Assembly (NCBI GenBank): GCA_026724425.1
Contig: JAIUCV010000003.1
Coordinates: 56,437,088-56,501,087 of the forward strand
Reading direction: 5' to 3'
Length of the DNA: 64,000 bases
Origin: Erythrophleum ivorense
Taxonomy: Eukaryota; Streptophyta; Magnoliopsida; Fabales; Fabaceae
Shown here one piece after another: positions 24,427 to 35,802 of the stretch (the stretch's first letter is position 1; each line of letters begins with the position of its first letter). The notes beneath the pieces were generated by a model that was given only the letters and a program-made list of their open reading frames with translations, was not told where the DNA came from and did no database searches. The position numbers were made by a program, and so were the translations under genes.

Positions 24427-26017
24427 TGAGGATTTTTTGTCAAAACAATGCCAAGTACTGAAATTCACACCCTAATTTAAATCAAGCAAATCAATTCTTA
24501 AATGTTGGTGTTAAAAAGAAATTGTTTATGGATTCTAAACTATATAGAAGTCGAGGTTAGTATTTGGATTTCCGGGTGAATATTAGCATCTAGGATTATT
24601 AGTCCTCTTATACTTCATAGCAATTAGCTCAACATTCATTCCCTTCTACTCTCAATGGTAATACATGTTGGTCTAGGATTCTGTTATTCCTATATATATT
24701 TTTCCAAATCTTATATAGGGTACCCCATTAATTTTATAATCCCTTACAAAATCAACTAAGATCAATCTATGATTACAATACCTAATTGGACCATGTGAGG
24801 TTATTGAGTATATTCCTATCTCAGTAACTAAGCCATCCACTTACCTTAGCAAATTTCAAGCACCCACACCACTCAACTTTTGATCTAACCTCCCTTTCCC
24901 TTTCCCACGTTCAAGTGAGGTATCAAATCAATCTAAATGTTGGCCAATCAATCAGAAAGCATGAAGTATAAAGTTGAATGAACAAATATGAACCATTGAT
25001 TGCAAAGTTAGAATGAAGAACAACCACTAATCTATACAAGAGTTCCTAATAATCCTAGATTAGATAGGGTTTAGCTATACATGATCATAAAAACCAAAGA
25101 CAAACTTGAAGCAATAATCAAATACATCATAAAAAATGATAAAGATAGAAGAGAGGAAGAAGAAACTCAGAAACGCAATGGGTTCAGCTTCAATCTTCAA
25201 TCTCTAGCTTCACTTTGCCTCCAAATGTCTTCTTAGCTCTTCCCCTAGCCTCTACACCCTTGAAACAACACAAAACTAACCTAGAATGACGGCTGCTTTG
25301 ACTCCCCTTCGCATATGAAGCTTTAAACCCTCAAAAATTCTAAAAGCAAAATGCTGCGTTCAGTTAATTTGTATTGCGCCATGGCTCAGAATATTGCGCC
25401 GCAGTGAGGTTTGGTTCTGCAAGACTGAGTGCCATGGCCTAATTATAATGCGCCACGGCGAGGTTTGGTTCTGTATGAATTATAAGGGTATGCATGTTCA
25501 CCTTGGCGAGTTTTGGTTCTGTGTGACTTCTCGCCGCGGCTCAACACTAACACGTCGAGGATTTGACTCCAATGCATTAGCGCCGTAGCTCCTTAGTATC
25601 TCGCCATGGCGATATTTAATTTTGACTGAATTCTCATCGCAGAGAAGACATTATTCGCCGCGACGCATGTTGCATATCACGCTTTCCCTTAGATATTGCA
25701 CTTTCCACCTCGGCGCAATGAAACTTGGCTGTGACGAGATATGCAAAACCAACACTTTGCAGCCTTTTTCTCCTGAAATTGCTGAATACTCTTCAAAACA
25801 TACATCCTATAAGAAAAAAAAGTGTGATTAGTCATCAACATGCTCAAAAATTAAGGTAAAGATGATGATTTTTCAAGTAAGTATTGAGTATAGAGCTATT
25901 CATCCTAAGTATGTTCATTTTCTTCTATGGAAGTATTATTTACCTTATAAGTGGAGGCTAACATCATATTTATTGAAAGAAAATATGTACAATAACATGA
26001 ATAGTTGGGAATTATCA
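24427..26017 (-). mobile_element. 5' LTR (family A) of the nested element, 3' end missing
   Basis: It is a direct repeat of 14590-16171 and ends GGAATTATCA at 26017, followed by the TSD CTAAG. The other end lacks the stretch corresponding to 14524-14589 and joins the LTR-B fragment. The same GC-rich palindrome array occurs at about 25370-25760. Confidence 0.9.
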
Positions 26018-27301
26018 CTAAGTCTATGACAAGAGTGTGTTGAGCCATGACACAAAGTCACACAGAAGCTAAACTCGTCGCGACAAAAATTCTGTGCGTT
26101 GAGGCGAGGAGTGTGCATGCCATCCAGAAGATTTCCAGAAGCCAATCTCGCCACAGCGCATTAGCTAAACGGATTGCTGAGCCATGGCACAAAACAGATT
26201 AGCTAAGCACAATGTTTTCTTTACAGAATTTTTGAGGGTTTCAGGCTTCATATGGGAAGGGAATGGGAAGGAGCCATCATTCTGGGTTGTATTTGCTTTG
26301 TTCTAGGTGTGTGGAGGCTGGAGAAAGCTAAGAAGGCATCTTGGAGAAGAGGGAAGCTAAGGATTAAAGAGTGAAGCTAAAACAAGTTCCATTTCTAAGT
26401 TTCTTCTTCCTTTCTTTTGTTCTATTGATTATTTATGATGTATTTGACTTTTATTTCAAGTTTGCCTCAAGTTTTCATGATCATATATAGCTAAACTATC
26501 TAATCTAGGATTATTAAGAACTCTTGTATGGATTAATGATTCTTCTTCACTACAACTTTACAATCAATGGTTAATATCTATTCATTCAACTCCATGCTTC
26601 ATGTTCACTAATTGATTGGCCAACATTTAGGGTGATTTGATACCTTGCTTGAACTTGGGAAAAGGAAAGGGAGGTTAGATCAAGAGTTGAGTGATGTGAG
26701 TACTTGAAACTTGCTAGGATAGGTAGATGGTTTAGTTAATGAGATGCGAATATACTCATTAGCCTGACATGATCCAATTAGGTAATATGCTAGCAATTTG
26801 ATCCCTGTTGATTTTATAAGGAATTATGAAATTAATTGTATAACTCTATATGAGATTTGGAAGGATACTTACAGGAATAAATGAACCTTAGGCCAACATG
26901 TATCATCATTGAGAGCAAGGATTCTGAGTGTTGAGTAACTCATTATGAAATACAAGAGGAACTAATAATCGTAGATGCCATTAATCACCCAGAACATTCA
27001 AATACTAATCTTAAGCTTTGTATAGCTTTTGATCCATAATCATTTCTTTTTAACATCAACTATCAAAATTTGATTCACTTGATTTAAGTTAGGGTGTGAA
27101 TTTTAGTACTTCACATTATTTTGACAATAAATTCTCAAGAGAACGATATTTTCCTCTCACTATATTGCCTTCGTGATACATATACTTGCATGTATGCTTC
27201 AAAGAAAGCAACAATAATATATACTAGGTGAAGGTTAAATTGGAATAAATAATATAGGAATGAAAGTTAAAGAATCATTGAACTTTTTGCTATAAAGTTA
27301 T

Positions 27302-28550
27302 TGACCACGAAAATTATACGTGTTTTTGCAAGTGCACGGGTTGGATCAAGTAGTTCAGTAATAAGTATGAGTATCATTCCCACGAGGAATGACTTAAATG
27401 CAATTAGGCAATGCACAACCCACTTTCATCCATGTTAAGCAACCAATTAAGCAATTCATGACTTCGAACTAATTTTCAAACAAAACAATTTAAAGAAAAC
27501 TTGGTTGGCAAAGAAAATTTAGACAAAAATCCAAGATTTTGAAGTTACCTAGAGTCACTATTCCCTTAATACTTACTAGAACTTAATTACTTGTTCAATT
27601 GCAATTAATTATCACTTTGTGGGTTAAGAGATTCATAAGCTATAACCATTCGTTGATGTAATTATAGCCCTACTCTTCCCTAAAATCTAAGTGTCCTTAG
27701 AATTAGCTTAGAGTGCATTAAATACTATAACCCTCTACAAACCAATTAAGGCAATTAGGCATATTTCTATCCCAATTACAAATTAAAATAATCTAAACTT
27801 AATCTATCTAACTCTTAGGTCTAATTAGAACTCATTTTTTAAGGTAAATTCCAATTACCCAAATCAAATCCAAGAGGTGCCCAATCCCTAAGTAAGCATT
27901 AAGCAAGAGAAGGATACACAAAACTCCAATCATTACAATCAACAAGAAAAACAAAGATTTAGTTCACATCAAGTTCATAGTGCTCTAGGTAAAGAGAAGT
28001 TTAGCTATACATAGCTAAATCTAACAATGAATCCTAATCAAATACATAGAGAAGATGAAGAAAAGTAGAGAAAGTAAACAAAGGAATGAGAGATATGCAG
28101 AAAATTGAGCTCCCCCTTGAATTCTTCCTCTTCCTTCACTCCTCCAAGCTTAATTAACCACCCAAAAATGCCTTCTAGACGTTCAGAAATCTCCTCTGCC
28201 GCTGAATGCTCGAAAACCTAGCTGCATCTCATGTTTTCTATCCTCATTAATCAAAACGCAGAGTTTTGACGTCAATTTCGCGGCCGCATCTTCAAATAAA
28301 GCAATCGCATCTTTGCCTGGAGCTTAAGAACAAAATAATGGCTTCTAGATCCTCATAGATAATAATTCTGAAATAAGAAATATTTTCCATTAATGCAACA
28401 TCTACTCATTCATAATTAACTTCATTTCTCTCTTTCACTTTTAATTCCCTAAATTATTTAAAAATAGTGAATAAATCCCACTAAAACTTTAATAGATGGC
28501 TCCCAAATTTAATCAAATTAACTCTAAGTAATACAAAATATTGAGAGTCA
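27302..28550 (-). mobile_element. LTR-like sequence C (gypsy type)
   Basis: The left end TGACCACGAAAATTATACG is followed by TTTTTGCAAGTGCACGGG, a combination common at the 3' end of Tat/Athila-group LTRs when read on the minus strand. The right end, GAGAGTCA at about 28550, is a proposal only. No matching TSD was found (GTTAT and TCCAT), so the limits may be wrong. There is no internal coding region. Confidence 0.5.
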
Positions 28551-28599
28551 TCCATTATAAATAGAAATTAAATTGGAAGCGCATATATATATGATAAGA

Positions 28600-29170
28600 A
28601 TGGAATAAATATATAAGATTTGTGTGTATAGGGAGCATGTAAATATCTGGTAATATTGAAAAGATCAGGTTATAATTTTAAAGAGCATGAATAGAAACTT
28701 TAAGAAATAATAGTGATAATTTTTACGAAATTATAGTCCTTACTTAGGTGGAATTTTTCGTATCTTTTTTTATGATAAACAAATGAAAATATGGCTAAAA
28801 AAATACATGAAGATTTATACTGGCAACAATATATATTAGTGATATGTTTACAATACGTATATATATCCAGTTGATAGTTCCTTTTAAAAATTTTTAATTT
28901 ACATGAGCTACAACTTCTTTTAAAAGCATTCGTACATAGCTTCTCAAAAATTGTCATGAAGCACTGCAAAAAAGATTTAACTAAACATACATTTATAACC
29001 TTTGCGGTCGGCAACACTAGAAACAAACGCTATAACAATCTTAAATGGCTCCTATCTTCCTCATTTCCCTTTTTAAGTAAATGACTGTTGTCATGCTTCC
29101 TTACCTAAGGAGAATATTATCTTATAATAACCACTTCTATTAAAAAAATAACTATTACTGGTTAGATTAA
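28600..29170 (-). repeat. Inverted repeat arm, partner at 35380-35720
   Basis: Read on the minus strand it aligns with the plus strand of 35380-35720, including TTAAAAAGGGAAATGAGG, TTTTTGAGAAGCTATGT and GTATAAATCTTCAT. The arms enclose 6.2 kb containing NAC-B and its duplicated spacers. A third, weaker copy of part of it is near 8090-8350, so it is also dispersed. Confidence 0.65.
28700..28957 (-). CDS. Short hypothetical Cys-containing frame in the repeat arm
   Basis: An 85-codon frame from ATG at 28957. Its first 25 residues (FEKLCTNAFKRSCSSCK, then LKIFK) match the short frame at 35506-35598 in the inverted partner. Within these codons several third-position differences are silent, which is slightly suggestive of past coding. 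No known family is recognised. It may equally be a chance frame in a dispersed repeat. Confidence 0.2.
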   Translation of the reverse strand: MTIFEKLCTNAFKRSCSSCKLKIFKRNYQLDIYTYCKHITNIYCCQYKSSCIFLAIFSFVYHKKRYEKFHLSKDYNFVKIITIIS

Positions 29171-29494
29171 TGTTCATTGATACAAATAAATTACCTCGAT
29201 GTAGAAAGCAGGGTAGACGAGGGTGAGACTGGACGTGAGGACGAGAAAGGGATCCTGGAAATAGTGGTGGGGATGGATGGAATAGAGGTGGAGTAGTGAG
29301 CCGTGGGACCAGTGTCCATGCTTGAAATTTGCATAAAATGAGTATTGCATCATTTTCATTGGGTAAGTTCTATTAAAATTTGCATTATGGGTGGCTAGTA
29401 TAATGTACATTCCAAAATTTGGGAGAATTGTCAAGAGAAAGAAATAATAATAATCTGAGTATTTCTACTGAGGGAGTGAGATTTTGATTATAAG
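29171..29494. other. Unassigned stretch at the truncated NAC copy
   Basis: At about 29495 the homology with the 5' flank of NAC-B ends abruptly near where a start codon would be. What replaces the gene is not recognised. The minus-strand frame 29174-29434 has no NAC motif. Confidence 0.35.
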
Positions 29495-29634
29495 GATATC
29501 CTAAGAAAGTGCAAAGGAGGAGCAAGAGTGAGAGAAATCAGAAGAGCTTAAGAAGAAGAACAAAGAGATGTGGTGAGATATTAATATATCAAGAAAACCA
29601 ATAAATTTGTAGGACACTTGTTCAAATTTTTAGC

Positions 29635-29686
<52 letters not shown>

Positions 29687-30620
29687 CTGAAGCTCAAGGA
29701 TAACAGAACATGTTTTTCCAATCCATATATTTTCTTAACTTTATAAACATATCGCACATAACTGTATATAATCACATTTATGTTTTTTAGGCCAATTATA
29801 GTTATATTTACTTAAAACTTTATGATAAAATGTTGATGTAAGTTAATCATGGATAACTGAATATGTTTTTCCAATCCATATTTTCTTAAAACTGTATAAC
29901 TAATCGCTCATAAAAAATTAGCTATTTGCCCATATAATTGCATATAATCATATTTAAATATTTGGGACATATATATATATATATATATATAGTTTAATTG
30001 GATATATTAAGTAGGGTTTTCTTTGTACGCCTTTAACTTACCCACTCCCTATTCAATATGAGACTTTAAAACACACATTATACTACACCTACTATCATCA
30101 TTACTTAGAATTTTGCTCTCTTTTTCAACATCTCACTTCTAAAATGCATCCCTTTCTCTTTCCACAAGAAGTTTTATATTTCGTTTCGTATATATTTTCC
30201 AATGAACTACGTTGCCAGGGTGCAAAAGACGGATGCATAACTGTTAGCAAAACTAGTACACATAGTATAATTAAGTGCAAAACTAATAAAGAAAGAAAAA
30301 AAATGCACTAATTAAGAGGATTATATAAAGAAAATAATTAAATTGAAGTCTGAAAACAACAGCAACTGGGGCTCGGATGGGGCAGGTATTTTCTTACAAA
30401 AATTTATATATAGTTCAGTAGAATAGAAACCCAAGTCCTACCACAATATATTATAACATATTAAGTTCAAGTTTTAAATGAGATACAAATATCATACGTT
30501 AGTACATAAATAAAATAGAATACAAATATAAATTATAATATAAAACAATTAAAATGCATGTAGAACATTATTTTGTTATTTTTATCAGTATGACAATTTA
30601 TCATCACTATAATAAGTAAC
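29495..30620 (-). pseudogene. Tandem-duplicated NAC spacer and 5' flank; gene body lost
   Basis: It aligns in the same orientation with 32895-34025. Shared blocks include GAGCAAGAGTGAGA at 29520 and 32919, GAGATATTAATATATCAAG at about 29575 and 32974, and TATCATACGTTAGTAC at about 30491 and 33891. It also carries a degenerate NAC exon-3 start at about 30190-30225. It ends in the 3' UTR side of NAC-B. It is the 5' end and spacer of a second NAC copy whose coding part is absent. Confidence 0.7.
29637..29686. repeat. (TTA)n microsatellite
   Basis: About 16 TTA units without interruption, within the duplicated NAC spacer. Confidence 0.9.
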
Positions 30621-30857
30621 ACAAAAGTTAAATTGTACCAACGACTTGAATTAAGTAAGATCAAAAAACTAAATTTAATGGTTTGACAACAATATGATGA
30701 AGAGTTCTCTCTATGTTTCTGCTGGATAATGTACATGATCCTCTTAAAAGAATATGCTAAACCAAGAGTTAGAATTGTCGTCACATTCATTCATCTCTTC
30801 ACTAAGATGATGCTCTTGGACATCGAGTGGAAATACATGCTTCTCCGGAATGTTTTC

Positions 30858-32858
30858 TTAATCCGACTTTTGGTAGGAATCAATCTCATTTTTCTCTGAT
30901 TTGATGTTTTGAAACCCAGCGTGAAGAACATCATAGTTTCCCACATCAACGCTATTGTCCATAATCATATTAGTGAAGAGATCAAAGTATGGTGGACTTG
31001 AAACTCCTTGGTGATTCACGTTCAACTGTTGAACCCCATAGTATGAATTTTCTTCTGAAGTGGGAAAAGCATCATAACTTGCCACGAACCCAGCAATATC
31101 GAGAGGCTGCGATAACATTGTAGAGGCTTGTATACCATTACTTTCTTCCATGAGAGGGCTGCTAGTGTTATTTATATTCTGAGTTTTATCCTCTTTTTCA
31201 TCATCTCCTTCTTTTGATCTGGAACTCTTTCTCCTTTTAGCAAAAGATTTATATTTTTTCTCATATATTTTGCAAAGAACGATGTCGTCAAGCTGTAAAC
31301 ATTAGGAATACATCTTAACACAAAATAATTATTTGTTTAATTCATTTTTGCATATGAAACTCATGTTAGGGAAAATAGCAGCATCACAATGCTTCACAAA
31401 AATTAATTTGATCAGAAATAATAAAATCTAAATAAAGTAGTAAAAAAAAGTGATTCATTATATACACGAATTTAACAAAATTTGACTTTCAACCTACGTT
31501 CAAAGACCCAAAAAAAAAAAAAGAAAAGGAAAAGGTGGTTAATTGAGCTCCTAAAAATAAAATCACACGCCAAAGACACCTAAACAGACCTGCTTTCTCA
31601 CATCAAATGTGTATTTAAAATGCATTGGAATATAAATTCTAGTCATACAAAAATTTATAGACATAAGTAATATTATTCCTAAAGGGATATTAGTAACGGT
31701 ATAATTATAAGATAGTCATTCCAATAAATCATAAATTTAGATAATTACAACAATAAATAAACAAGGATTCCATCTTAATAACTAAGAAAAAAAATTCAAG
31801 ACAAATCTGAACATGTAAGACAAACTTGGGTGTAACACAATAATTATTGAGTGCTCAATTTAAAAATGATATGAAATTCATACTCTCATATCTTCTGGAC
31901 TAGATCTCCGTCTTTGTGAAGCGTTATGTAGTCTATATTCGTGCATGAGCCAATTTGTTTTTTCACGGTTGGAAGGTTTTCCTTTACGGTATCCCAATCT
32001 CGTTTTATATCCAATTGTAACACCATCATTTGTCACCTTTTTTTCAGCTCCATAGGGCTTCCAATATCCTTCCCCTGCTGCTCGATTTGGTCTAACCCCA
32101 TTTTTATACTTTCTTTCTCTTGGGGAGAAAAAATACCATTTACCCTCGCCTTGGGGATTGTGTATTTCTGCAATATGAAACTAGAATATTAAATATATGT
32201 GCTTTTATATTACTGAAAGATACCAATATAATTGGAGACCAACAATGCTAGCAAAAACAAAACAAAATAAAATAAAGATTGACACTGTTTGGAAAAATAT
32301 GATTAAAAACAATATTTTTTTAACTGAATATTAAGAAAATAACAGTTCATCTCCCAGTTGTTCAGAAAAGAAATTGTATTTGAAGCGGAAAAAAGTAAAT
32401 TAAATACACTGTCAATAACATGCAATAAACAGTGTAATACAACATGAATGAAGTTAGAAAAAGAGAATCCCTCAAGTCACTTTATTTAAAAAAGTTATTC
32501 AAGAATTGATCCTAACTTCAAGAAATTCAAGAAAACAAAAAGAAACCTTAATAAACAAGAAAAGCTCATCTTGGAATGATTTAAATCATCAATATCCTTT
32601 AGTTCATAAATAAAAAAGAAAACATTAGAAAATATTATAGAAAAAGGGAAAATCTGTACCAGCAAGTTTCATCGGATCGTATTGGTAAATGTTGGCCTCA
32701 ATAACTATGGGTGGCATAGGCTGATTGGCAACTTTTGGTGCCAAATAACAAGCAATAATTTCATGATCGCTGGGATCAAACCTAAAACCTCTTGGAAAAG
32801 AAAAAGGGGAGCACAAGTTTCCATGACCTGATTGCTCCTCATCAAGGTGATAATCCAT
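30858..32858 (-). CDS. NAC-B: intact NAC-domain transcription factor, three exons
   Basis: Exons are 32660-32858, 31884-32167 and 30858-31292. Introns have donors GTACAG and GTATGA and acceptors TTGCAG and TTACAG. Phases fit, giving 305 residues. NAC subdomains in order: FPRGFRFDPSDHEIIACYL (A), IYQYDPMKL (B), GKWYFFSPRERKYKNG and RPNRAAGEGYWK (C), IGYKTRLGYRKGK then NWLMHEYRL (D), LDDIVLCKIYEKK (E). The tail is acidic and Ser/Asn-rich, as in activating NAC proteins. The three-exon layout is the usual one for the family. It would act in the nucleus as a dimeric DNA-binding regulator; the targets are unknown. The start at 32858 follows an upstream in-frame stretch without NAC character. The upstream TATATTAATA box at about 32975-32985 is kept in the duplicated spacer at 29.58 kb. 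Confidence 0.9.
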
Positions 32859-32990
32859 AGTAAATATGCGAGAGCAAGAACGAAAGAAATCTATGAAGAA
32901 AGTGCGAAGAAAGAAGGAGCAAGAGTGAGAAAAATCAGAAGAGCTTAAGAAGAAAAACAAAAGCGATGTAGTGAGATATTAATATATCAA
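32859..32990 (-). promoter_or_regulatory. 5' UTR and core promoter of NAC-B
   Basis: Purine-poor on the minus strand, with a TATATTAATATC box about 115-130 bases before the start codon. This stretch is conserved at 29495-29595, which supports it as a functional part of the original gene unit. Confidence 0.45.
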
Positions 32991-34025
32991 GAAAGTCAAT
33001 AGATTTTTAGGACAGTTATCCAAAAATTTAGATTATCTTTATTATATTAACTTTATAACTATGCACTTAAAAAAATTAACCATATCTCACATAATTGTGT
33101 ATAATCATATTTACATTTTTGTTGCCAAATATAAAATATTTACTTAAAACCTCATGATAAAATGTTGACACAAATTAATCAAGGACAACAGAATATGTTT
33201 CGCAAATCCATATTTTCTTAAAACTGTATTAAAAAAAAAAGCCATTTGCGTATATAATTGCATATGATTATATTTATTTATTCTCGCCAAATATATATAT
33301 ATATATATATATATAATTTACTTAGATATGTTAAATAGGGCTTTTCTTATATACCACGAACTAAGCCAATCCACATTTAATATGGGATTGTAAAACACAC
33401 ATTACATTGTAAACTATAATAAATACTATCATTATTATCTGGAATTTTGCACTCTTTTACATCATCCCTATTCTAATGTGCATCCCTTCCTCTTTTCACT
33501 TAAAGTTTTGTTTTTTATGTCATATATATTTTGCAAAGAACAACGTCGTCAAGGTGGAACACACTGTTGCACAAATGTTAGCAAAACTAGTAAGCATAGA
33601 ATAATTAAGTACGAGCAAAATTGGCACGGCAGAATTCTGGAACAAAAGTGAGTTAATTGAAAAAATATATATCACAGCATATTAAAGTAATAAAGAAAGA
33701 AAAATGCACTAATTAGGAAGATGATAAAAGGAAATAATTAAATTGAACTCTGAAAACAACAGCAAAATCGCGCTCAGACATGACAAGTATTTTGTTGCAA
33801 AAAATATGTATATAGTTCACTAGATTAGAAACCCAAGTGCTACCAAAATTTACTAACATATTAGGATCAAATTTTAGAGATACTATAATATCATACGTTA
33901 GTACATAAATAAAATAAAATAAAATATAATTATAAATTCTAATATAAAAAATTAAAATGCATGTTGAACATCATTTTATTATTTTTATCAGTATTACAAT
34001 TTATCATCACTATAATAAGTAACTC
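32991..34025 (-). pseudogene. NAC spacer, second tandem unit, with exon-3 relic
   Basis: It aligns with 29596-30620. At about 33520-33560 the minus strand reads LDDVVLCKIY, the start of the last NAC exon, followed by diverged sequence. It should be the 3' end of the next NAC copy upstream, of which nothing else is recognisable beyond 34025. Confidence 0.65.
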
Positions 34026-34200
34026 AATCAACTGAAGAGCATGAGACTTACCTGCTCTGGAGTTTCTTACCTGTCTCTCCCATTGAAAATCATGTCAAAG
34101 CCACCGTGCTAACATTGCCATTCACTCTAGTTTATTAGGGGCAGCATTGTCTTTAACTTCTATATACATGCAATGCAATTTAAATTTAGCAAAGTCTAAA

Positions 34201-34560
34201 TTTAACAAAAAGTGTTGACACCAAAAAATTTTTTGGATTTTGGAAAAAAAACAAATGTCATCACAAAAAACTTTTAATAATGATTAATTGTCACTGCAAA
34301 AAAAAAATAATAATGATAGCTTTTAAAAATTGCTACTAAAGCCACTTTTAGTGGCGACATTTAGAAGTTGCTACTAAAAGTTTTGGTAACAAAAGTTTTT
34401 GAATTTCCAAAAATATTTTTGCAGCAACATTTTTGCCACCAAAAAAACTTTTATTAGCTACTTTTTTTTGCCATTATTAAAAGTTTTGGCAAAATAAGAA
34501 TACTATTTCAGTGACAATTTTTTGCAACAGATAAATAAAGTCACTACTAAAAAAAATTTT
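34201..34560. mobile_element. DNA-transposon-like subterminal repeat block
   Basis: Repeated mirrored words such as TTTTAGTGGCGAC, TTGCTACTAAAAG and TTTGCCACCAAAA occur about every 30-60 bases. This is the pattern of subterminal arrays of plant CACTA-type elements or MITEs derived from them. No terminal inverted repeat or TSD could be fixed. Confidence 0.45.
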
Positions 34561-35379
34561 GAAGGATGATGATTCTTGATCCAAATATGGTTGGGTAATA
34601 ACTTTTCTTTTTCACTTAGATATATATCTCATTAAATATAAAAACTATTTAAGTCTAGATTCATATATATTAAATTATATCAATTTATATATCATTCTTA
34701 TTGTAATAAAGGAGAAGCTGTTTTTTACCTTTATAAATTACTGACTTAATTCTAAAATTTGTCTACAAACTCTATTTCACAATGTGCTTTTGCTTTTAAG
34801 ATAACTTCCTTTAACGAGATAACTTTCGTTCTTTACAACATTTCATAGTGGAAGTGGTTGATGTATTTTGGTTAATGATATCATCTCCATTCTAAAATGG
34901 AAGTGGTTTTCAATCTCAAATAAGGGGTACTAGCTTCCCATATTTCTTCTTCTAAAATAAATAAATAAATAATTTTTTTGTTTTTTCTTAAACAAGCTAA
35001 TAAAATTACTTTAAAAGACACTGTTATACCATTTTCTTATCAAGCAACTTTATTTGTAATATTATACGCTGTTATACTCTTTTGGGAGGGCGGAAGTGGC
35101 GATCATAAAGCATATACAATGAAGTCCAAGTAATGAACATGGCTAATGAATGTTAACTTTGAATTTCACAATTTGAGAAACAGACTAGAAAACAAAAACA
35201 AATTAAGAGTATTAATTTAAATTTTTACCTTTTTATTTGTTTTGTTGCTGTGATTATAATCGTCATTTTCAAACAATTTATTTATATGCGAAGAATTTTA
35301 ATAGCTCCAAATAAGATATATATATATATTTTTTTTTTCAAAGAATCTCATTGATATAATAAATCGCCCATTTCTCATA
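34561..35379. other. AT-rich spacer
   Basis: I see no gene or bounded repeat in this stretch. Confidence 0.4.
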
Positions 35380-35720
35380 ACCAGCGAAACTCATTACTAT
35401 GCTTTCATGCCAATGGCATTGATAATTTAATTAAAAAGGGAAATGAGGAAAGACACGAACAGTTGTTTTTGTTTTGTGTTTGTTGACAGCAAATGTTATA
35501 AGTTCATGGCGGCTTTTGAGAAACTTTGTGAAAATGTTTTTAAAAGAAGTTGTGGTTCCTGCAAAATTAAGATATTTAAAATATTTTTTTTATTTTAATT
35601 AAGTTTTAGATATATATTTAATATTGCAAACATGTCACTATAATACATATTGTTGCTTGTATAAATCTTCATATATATATATATGACCTTATCTTTTTGA
35701 GATTTGTGTGTATAGTAGAG
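35380..35720 (+). repeat. Inverted repeat arm, partner at 28600-29170
   Basis: It shares TTAAAAAGGGAAATGAGG (35431), the short Cys-containing frame (35506-35598) and GTATAAATCTTCAT (about 35658) with the minus strand of the left arm. Confidence 0.65.
35506..35598 (+). CDS. Short hypothetical Cys-containing frame in the repeat arm
   Basis: A 30-residue frame starting MAAFEKLCENVFKRSC and continuing GSCKIKIFK, similar to that at 28957 on the minus strand. The Cys spacing (C, then SCxSCK) is kept in both. No family is recognised. It could be a piece of a larger lost exon. Confidence 0.2.
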   Translation: MAAFEKLCENVFKRSCGSCKIKIFKIFFLF

Positions 35721-35762
35721 GTAATAGATTAGATTTCTTTTATGAGAAACTAATAAAAATAT

Positions 35763-35764
35763 GA

Positions 35765-35802
<38 letters not shown>
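35763..35802. repeat. (CT)n-(AT)n microsatellite
   Basis: A run of CT units passes into AT units. Confidence 0.85.

Larger units (their letters stand above)
14524..26017 (-). mobile_element. Athila-like Ty3/gypsy retrotransposon, nearly full length, nested
   Basis: The boundaries are given by the identical 5-mers CTAAG at 14519-14523 and 26018-26022 and by TG...CA ends. Order on the minus strand: 5' LTR (26017-24427, its last part missing), an alien LTR piece (24426-23852), pol (23851-20569), spacer, env-like frame (18891-17722), spacer, polypurine tract, 3' LTR (16171-14524). Pol after gag and an env-like frame after pol are typical of the Athila branch. The gag gene, primer-binding site and start of the protease are missing. 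Pol and env-like frames carry many stops and two changes of frame, so the copy cannot act alone. The two LTRs differ at roughly 7 of the first 230 positions compared by eye. Confidence 0.9.
14070..27213 (+). mobile_element. Solo LTR, family A, split by a nested element
   Basis: The left part, 14070-14523, starts TGATAATTCCC. The right part, 26023-27213, ends AAAGCAACA. Together, without the insert and its duplicated 5-mer, they make 1645 bp, close to the 1648 bp of the complete LTR at 14524-16171. The flanking 5-mers ATAAT at 14065-14069 and 27214-27218 are identical, which shows that both parts belong to one old insertion. No internal region belongs to it, so it is a solo LTR that later served as the target of the minus-strand element at 14524-26017. 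Confidence 0.9.

Noticed and set aside
27302..28550. Complete solo LTR with TSD
   Set aside because: The 5-mers at the proposed ends (GTTAT and TCCAT) do not match, so only an LTR-like call is kept.
31941..32192. Plus-strand frame of 83 codons
   Set aside because: It is the antisense of NAC-B exon 2, which has a clear NAC domain and splice sites on the minus strand.
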